A stretch of DNA of 49,817 nucleotides from Thalassospira sp. TSL5-1. GTDB lineage: Bacteria > Pseudomonadota > Alphaproteobacteria > Rhodospirillales > Thalassospiraceae. The stretch is from NCBI RefSeq assembly GCF_001907695.1, contig NZ_KV880639.1, positions 286 through 50,102 on the forward strand, read 5' to 3'. The position numbers and the translations under genes were made by a program. Of the stretch, positions 44,829-49,817 are shown one piece after another; the stretch's first letter is position 1, and each line of letters opens with the position of its first letter. The notes beneath the pieces are model-generated. The model saw only the letters and a list, made by a program, of their open reading frames with translations. It ran no database searches and was not told where the DNA came from.

Positions 44829-46610
44829 TCAGGCAGCTTGTGTTTTATCATCACGGCCTGATTTGCCGACGGTCTCTTCCGGCCCGGCCAATTCGGCAAG
44901 AGGGCCGATATAGGGTTTAAATCGCTGCCATTTATCAACTGCTTCAGCATTGATTGGTCGGCGCACCTGCATCAGGCTGGCGGTACGGGCTGCCTGGCGG
45001 CTACGATAAAATTCAAGACACTCAGCCTGCCATTCCAGCCCGCAATGAGCCAGCAATTTCGGCGCGACCGTTTCCGGGTCACCCACCAGTTCTTCATAGG
45101 ACAAATCAAAAATCTGCCCATCCGCATCAACCGCTGAAAAAGCCGCCATGATTTTTTCATAACCACGGTAATAATCCGCAAGATCCTGAAGGCTATCGGC
45201 AAAGCGCATGGGATTGGCAAAAGGCGTTGTATAAATTGAAAGCGTGGTTGCCAAAGGATGCCGCTGGCAATGAATGACCGGCGCATCGGGGAAGACACGG
45301 CGGATCTGCCCCAGTCGCAAAAAGTTTGCCGGTGTTTTGTTGGCAACCATTTTTGCGTTCGGGGCATAGCCCTTCATTGCGGCAAGGTATTTTTTGCGAA
45401 TGGCACGCGCAGCCTTATCGTCAATGCGCTCCATTTGCGCCGAAATGGCACCCGGCCCCACAGTTTCGGTTACTGCACGGGCGAAATCACCTGCTTCACC
45501 CGCAGGATAAACATCGCTATGCGCGCCGATTATACGCTCTGTCAGCGTAGTGCCCGACCGCGGCATTCCGACAATGAAAATCGGCCTAGGTGCGGCCTTA
45601 TCATCTTCAGCGGCAAGCTGTGCCGTAACATCCCTACGTTCAACAGCACGGACAGCATCCTGCCGGGTTAGGGCGATAATACGCTCAATCTCGGCTAGTT
45701 CCCGTTCACCATCATAGGCAACAGTCGAACGATGTGCCGCATGGCCCTTTTGGTACCATTCAAAGGCAGTATCAAATTGCTGTCGCACCTCGGCGGTGCG
45801 GGCAAGGGCAAAGGCCGCATTAAACCGGTGCTGCGGGTGTTGCTTTGTATCGGCGAACACCTCTTCCAGAAAGGGTATTGCATGATCTGGCATAACATGT
45901 GGCCGCAAAAACGACACGACCAGATAGGGCTGGGTATCAGTTTCCTTGTGATTTTCAATCAAATCAAGGCTATTACACACCGCCGGATCCACCTGACCAC
46001 TTAAGGCCTGGGCTGAAATTTGCAAAAGGCGCAAGTACCTGTCATCTGGCCTGTCGGCCACCAGTTTGTCATACAACGACAGGCCTTTATCGGTCATTTC
46101 GACACGAATATAAAGCTGCGCAAGCGCCTTCTGGCTTTCATAATAGCGCGAAAAAGTCGCCGGGATGTTTTCCAGCAACTTAACTGCCCGCATGATTTCG
46201 GGTGAATAGGTTGGTGCTGCCGAAATATACTTGTCATGTTCAATAATGACATTTGCCAGATATTCAGCAAAAAGCGGCTCTTCCCGTTTTTGACGGTACT
46301 GTTTGTCTGCCAGCGCCATTACTGAATGATAGTCACCTGTTGCACGTGCGAAAACCAGCAGGTTTTGCAATACCATACCAATATGACGCCCCGTCGCGGG
46401 TACAATTGATAATAGCCTCGACAAACAGGGAAAAGCGCGGCGTGGCTGCGAACCCTGAAGTTCGGCGACGCTCGTCATCAAAAGCAGCTCCACCCCTTTG
46501 GGATGGGTTTTAAGCAGTTTAGCGCCAATGGCCGCTGCCCTGTCAAACTCTCGTGCCGCCATCGCTTCCTTCATTAAGGATAGCGATTCTTTTTTTTGCG
46601 TTTGCTTCAT
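44829..46610 (-). CDS. TPR-repeat sulfotransferase
   Basis: A 593-residue soluble protein. The N-terminal 320 residues are tetratricopeptide-like helical repeats. The C-terminal half is a PAPS-dependent sulfotransferase: PIFIVGMPRSGTTLTERII is the 5'-phosphosulfate loop (about 342-360), and QRHPLATTLSIYT is the 3'-phosphate site. Such TPR-sulfotransferases are common in alphaproteobacteria and may sulfate polysaccharide, lipid or protein at a site set by the repeats. I chose the ATG at 46610 (MKQTQKKESLSLMKEAM), with CGGGA upstream, over a longer frame starting at 46628. The acceptor substrate is unknown. Confidence 0.9.
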   Translation of the reverse strand: MKQTQKKESLSLMKEAMAAREFDRAAAIGAKLLKTHPKGVELLLMTSVAELQGSQPRRAFPCLSRLLSIVPATGRHIGMVLQNLLVFARATGDYHSVMALADKQYRQKREEPLFAEYLANVIIEHDKYISAAPTYSPEIMRAVKLLENIPATFSRYYESQKALAQLYIRVEMTDKGLSLYDKLVADRPDDRYLRLLQISAQALSGQVDPAVCNSLDLIENHKETDTQPYLVVSFLRPHVMPDHAIPFLEEVFADTKQHPQHRFNAAFALARTAEVRQQFDTAFEWYQKGHAAHRSTVAYDGERELAEIERIIALTRQDAVRAVERRDVTAQLAAEDDKAAPRPIFIVGMPRSGTTLTERIIGAHSDVYPAGEAGDFARAVTETVGPGAISAQMERIDDKAARAIRKKYLAAMKGYAPNAKMVANKTPANFLRLGQIRRVFPDAPVIHCQRHPLATTLSIYTTPFANPMRFADSLQDLADYYRGYEKIMAAFSAVDADGQIFDLSYEELVGDPETVAPKLLAHCGLEWQAECLEFYRSRQAARTASLMQVRRPINAEAVDKWQRFKPYIGPLAELAGPEETVGKSGRDDKTQAA

Positions 46611-46735
46611 AACAATATCCCGAAGCATTTTTCAACCGTGGTGACATTTCCCCCGAAATTCCCCAGCGTTGCAATGACCTTAAGTCATTTATACCGCAAT
46701 GCACAGTCTAAAAATATTTCAATGTCACAAATAAT

Positions 46736-46776
46736 CCACAAAAAATAAATCCGGCTGTTAAAAGCCGGATTTATCA
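46736..46776 (-). terminator. Terminator of the EamA gene
   Basis: On the minus strand, a perfect 12-bp stem (ATAAATCCGGCT with AGCCGGATTTAT, 46745-46774) is followed by a T-run. Confidence 0.85.
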
Positions 46777-46797
46777 ACGGATAATAGATAACAATCT

Positions 46798-47694
46798 TCA
46801 AGTCACTTTTTGTGGCCGTCGCCGCAACATGTTTTTGGACGCCAAAAGCGCCCCACCAACAATTAGCAAACACCCCCAGATAACCGCCGGACTGGCGGGC
46901 GCACGGCCAACGGCGATTAAAATCAGGGTTGATAACAACGGGGCAGCATAGGCCGACACGCCAAGCACCTGAATATCGCCATGTTTGGTGCCGTAATCCC
47001 AAACGAAAAATGCCACCCCAACCGGTCCGAGACCCAACCCGGCAATCGCAAGCCACTGTGTGGCATCGGGTGTCACCCAGGTTTCAAGCAAACCGTGCGT
47101 GATAAAACCCAATATCGCCGCCCCGGCACAAAACCCGCAAACGGCCTCGACCGGGACAGCGCGATAGCGACGGTTCAAAACCGAATAACCGGACCACAAA
47201 ATTGAACATACCAATGCCGCGCCATAGCCAATGGCAAATGCGGGATCAAACCGAACCCCCTGCCCCTTGCTGACAAGCACCGCAGCCCCGCCCAAACCAC
47301 ATATGGCCCCGGCAATATGAAACCATCGCAACCTTTCACCCGGCAGCAGGGCAGAAAGCAAAACAATAAACAAAGGCCATAAATAGGCGATAAGGCTGGC
47401 ATCAACAGCAGGTGCATTGGCCAGGGCGACAAAATAGAAAAAATGATACCCAAACAACCCGCCAACCGACAAAACCCACGCCCCTACCGGCTGCCGCAGC
47501 GCCCGAAAAGCCGACAGGCCCTTACGGGAAATCCACAGGCCACTAAAAATGGCGGCAATCGCAAAGCACAGGCTGACCAGTTGAAACGGCGGAATGGATT
47601 TTACCTGTGTGGTAAACAGGGCCAGCAAGGCCCACAACAAAACAGCAATCGTCCCAATCAGGGTTGCCCGGGTTTTAGACTCAAGCAAAGACAT
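46798..47694 (-). CDS. EamA/DMT-family transporter, paired with AraC regulator
   Basis: A 298-residue inner-membrane protein with about ten hydrophobic segments (LIGTIAVLLWALLALFTTQV first, then AIGYGAALVCSILWSGYSVL at the second half). Substrate unknown. GGAAAACGACG precedes the ATG at 47694. The AraC regulator ends 95 bases upstream and is transcribed in the same direction, so they probably form a regulator-exporter unit, like the AraC-LysE pair at 9600-11131. Confidence 0.9.
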   Translation of the reverse strand: MSLLESKTRATLIGTIAVLLWALLALFTTQVKSIPPFQLVSLCFAIAAIFSGLWISRKGLSAFRALRQPVGAWVLSVGGLFGYHFFYFVALANAPAVDASLIAYLWPLFIVLLSALLPGERLRWFHIAGAICGLGGAAVLVSKGQGVRFDPAFAIGYGAALVCSILWSGYSVLNRRYRAVPVEAVCGFCAGAAILGFITHGLLETWVTPDATQWLAIAGLGLGPVGVAFFVWDYGTKHGDIQVLGVSAYAAPLLSTLILIAVGRAPASPAVIWGCLLIVGGALLASKNMLRRRPQKVT

Positions 47695-47789
47695 CGTCGT
47701 TTTCCATCAGATGCGTCACATATATGGCTGGGCATCCTAAAAGCAGGTTTAAGATGTGTCTTTGCTCAAACTCCTGTTTTACAGGGTTA

Positions 47790-48689
47790 TCATGTGCCGC
47801 ACACCCGGCATTGTTTGCGATATTGCGCAGGTGAAAGCCCAAAACGGCGCGAAAAGGCCCGTGAAAAGGCTGCCTGATCCTGGAAGCCAGCCTGCCGTGC
47901 AATCTCGCCGATGGTGTCGGTATTGTTGTGATCCGTCAGCAGATCACGCCCGCAATCCAGCCGCAACGCCGCCAGCCAGCGCATGGGAGAGCAGCCGATA
48001 TGCCGTTCAAACGCAGCAAAAAGCGCACTTTCAGACAAGGCGGCAATCCGGGCCATCCCGGCGATGCTAACAGGTTCACCCAAGCGTGCACTGGCCCATT
48101 CCATTGCCCGCGCCACCCGTGGCGGAATGCCACCTTCCTGTTCTTGCTGCTTATCATGCCTGACGCTTCTGACCTGCGGCCCCATATGGGCAGCGCGCAA
48201 AAGATCCGTTAGAAAAGGCAGCATATTATACTGGCCGGTCATACTCCGCGCGTTTGCATACCCATCCAGGGCCATATCAACATTCGCCGCCGACACAAGG
48301 GGAAAACCCGCCCCTATTTGGCACGAAGACCCCAAACCGGTATCACCAAAAGACGATTTCGCCGCTAGTAAATTTTCAAGATCACCAAAACGGATATCGC
48401 GTGCCACCGAAAGGTAGGCCCCGCCACCTGCCTTGCGCCAAAGCTGCTCTAGCCCCGCATTTTCGGCCAGCTGGGCATCCAGATCGATCACCAGAAACCG
48501 GTTCATGCCCTGGGCACGATAAGCATGCTTCGCCCCCGCCGGAACAAAGGCAATTTGCCGCCCCCGAACCTCGCCCCCTGCCCCATCAACATCCAAATCC
48601 AAAACACCATGATGCGAAATGATGATCTGATGAAAATCATCATGACTATGCGTCAAGGTTTCGGACCGATAATTGCGAAAACTAAGCAA
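47790..48689 (-). CDS. AraC-family transcriptional regulator
   Basis: A 299-residue regulator with an N-terminal cupin domain (TLTHSHDDFHQIIISHHG, then FVPAGAKHAY) and a C-terminal double helix-turn-helix (about 190-290) ending FQDQAAFSRAFSRRFGLSPAQYRK. I place the start at the TTG at 48689 (protein beginning MLSFRNYRSET), because AGGAAAG lies 7 bases upstream and the start fits the family. The frame extends to a TTG at 48746 with no such site. It probably controls the EamA exporter gene that follows it. Confidence 0.88.
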   Translation of the reverse strand: MLSFRNYRSETLTHSHDDFHQIIISHHGVLDLDVDGAGGEVRGRQIAFVPAGAKHAYRAQGMNRFLVIDLDAQLAENAGLEQLWRKAGGGAYLSVARDIRFGDLENLLAAKSSFGDTGLGSSCQIGAGFPLVSAANVDMALDGYANARSMTGQYNMLPFLTDLLRAAHMGPQVRSVRHDKQQEQEGGIPPRVARAMEWASARLGEPVSIAGMARIAALSESALFAAFERHIGCSPMRWLAALRLDCGRDLLTDHNNTDTIGEIARQAGFQDQAAFSRAFSRRFGLSPAQYRKQCRVCGT

Positions 48690-48883
48690 GATTTCTTTCC
48701 TGTTTCGGCATCTCTGAACGCTTTGAACCAAATAGTCCGGGGACAAGGCGGATTTTGCGACACATTATCGTGATTAATCAAGCGGGCAAATTGCCACGTA
48801 TAAAATCCAAATGTTCAAATTTGGCGAAATAAGCAGCCATCACAAATTTCTATCTGCTTATAGACCCCAACAAGAAAACAATT

Positions 48884-49817
48884 ATGCAGGCAAAGCACGA
48901 GCACCGCAGCGAATTACGCCGCTATGTCATCGCAATGGCGGGCATGGCAACCATCGATTTTTGTTTTACCGGTGCCTATGCCCTGATTTCAGGGCATAGC
49001 AGCGTTCTATTACGTGCAGTAACGCTGAATATCGTCATTCTAATCGGCATCAATGCACTTGGTGCAACCCTGTTGTTCCGACCCATCAACCGGGCGATTA
49101 AAGGCCTGCAATACGGCCATCAAACCAATCTTTTAGCCGCAAAAAAACGGTTAAACAGCCTGCATGTCCATTCCACATTATGGGCGTTCTGCGTTGGGCT
49201 GATTTATTGTAGTGCAGCCTTTGGCAGTGGTGTTTTTCTTATTCATGATCCCGCACTTGCCAGCACCGTACCGCTGGCAACACGCATAACAGCGGGTTTA
49301 TGGTTCAGCTTTGCCTATGCCGCACATTTTGCCATTTACGCCTACTTTGCCGCCCTGGACCGGGCCGAAACCGTGCGCCGCAATATGTTCGAAAACTGGC
49401 AAGTAACGTTTGACCCCGGCCAGGCCCGCATCGGGCCACGTTTGGCCATTGTCTTTCTACTGTTAACCCTGATCTCATCACTCGCCATTTTGCTGGACCT
49501 GACCCTGTTTCCCGAAATCAGGGCATTGCAAGGACTGTCGATACAGCAGGCCGTGATGCTGGATGTGATTGCAACCGAAACGGCAGCCATTCTGTGCCTG
49601 TTCTTTATTAACCGCACGCTTACCCGCCCCATCCGCTATCTGCGCGATGCGGTACAAAAAATTGCCCAGGCTGATTTCACGGCCCGCAGCCCGATTGCCA
49701 GTGACGACGAAATCGGCCAGCTTGCCGCTGAATTCAACCACATGGCTGCAGGTCTTGCCGAACGCGAAAATATGCGCCGCGCCTTTGAACGCTATGTCAG
49801 CCGTGACGTTGTGGAAC
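48884..49817 (+). CDS. Membrane HAMP protein, probable class III adenylate cyclase (partial)
   Basis: An open frame of 311 codons that runs off the right edge. Translation gives four to six hydrophobic segments (about residues 15-35, 45-65, 95-115, 130-150, 185-205 and 225-245), then a HAMP domain (about 245-297, NRTLTRPIRYLRDAVQKIAQ region). The last visible residues, RRAFERYVSRDVVE, match the start of the HAMP-linked adenylate/guanylate cyclase domains (FxxYVxxxVVE). The catalytic domain lies beyond the window, so the call is by analogy. The start is the first in-frame ATG, without a strong ribosome binding site. Confidence 0.7.
   Translation, partial: MQAKHEHRSELRRYVIAMAGMATIDFCFTGAYALISGHSSVLLRAVTLNIVILIGINALGATLLFRPINRAIKGLQYGHQTNLLAAKKRLNSLHVHSTLWAFCVGLIYCSAAFGSGVFLIHDPALASTVPLATRITAGLWFSFAYAAHFAIYAYFAALDRAETVRRNMFENWQVTFDPGQARIGPRLAIVFLLLTLISSLAILLDLTLFPEIRALQGLSIQQAVMLDVIATETAAILCLFFINRTLTRPIRYLRDAVQKIAQADFTARSPIASDDEIGQLAAEFNHMAAGLAERENMRRAFERYVSRDVVE

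Overview
The window looks like a chromosomal segment of an alphaproteobacterium, most likely a Rhodospirillales marine heterotroph close to Thalassospira. This is an inference from recognisable proteins (GyrA, GlnB/GlnA, a TRAP binding-protein pair, an SSS-domain hybrid kinase, a TonB/ExbB/ExbD cluster), moderate GC, many small operons and heavy use of strong intrinsic terminators. No phage, transposase, CRISPR array or rRNA gene was seen.

Layout. 1-5.8 kb: a small lipoprotein, upp, a SPOR-domain membrane protein, a candidate structured RNA, and a chemoreceptor with a PAS domain. 5.8-16.5 kb: pepN, a LuxR-type response regulator, an AraC regulator with a LysE-type exporter, a PAP2 phosphatase, and a very large hybrid kinase with an N-terminal sodium/solute-symporter domain. 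The kinase and the LuxR regulator resemble the CrbS/CrbR (MxtR/ErdR) pair. 16.5-24 kb: two paralogous Tat-exported TRAP binding proteins without membrane subunits, a globin-coupled chemoreceptor behind an AT-rich intergenic stretch, and an exbB-exbD-exbD-tonB operon with a Fur-like palindrome upstream. 24.1-24.8 kb: three identical tRNA-Lys(TTT) genes as a 248-bp tandem array, each with its own promoter and terminator. 24.9-29 kb: gyrA-coaD-cyclophilin, read in one direction. 29-36 kb: an EamA transporter, a small ORF, a SprA-like protein with a degenerate zinc motif, pyrC, tRNA-His, a Gfo/Idh/MocA oxidoreductase and an aminotransferase. 36-38 kb: glnB-glnA behind a sigma-54-type promoter. 38-49.8 kb: a PAS/GGDEF diguanylate cyclase, an OsmC protein, two alpha/beta hydrolases, an adenosine-deaminase-family enzyme, a TPR sulfotransferase, an AraC-EamA pair and the start of a HAMP-containing protein, probably a class III adenylate cyclase, cut by the window edge.

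Together the genes describe a housekeeping backbone (nucleotide salvage and synthesis, gyrase, CoA, nitrogen assimilation) interleaved with sensing and uptake modules: two chemoreceptors, one hybrid kinase, one c-di-GMP enzyme, one probable cAMP enzyme, TRAP and TonB uptake parts, and two regulator-exporter pairs. The points most worth a second look are the tRNA-Lys triplication, the multi-hairpin RNA at about 2.93-3.11 kb, the orphan TRAP binding proteins, and the SprA-like protein that has lost the first histidine of HExxH.
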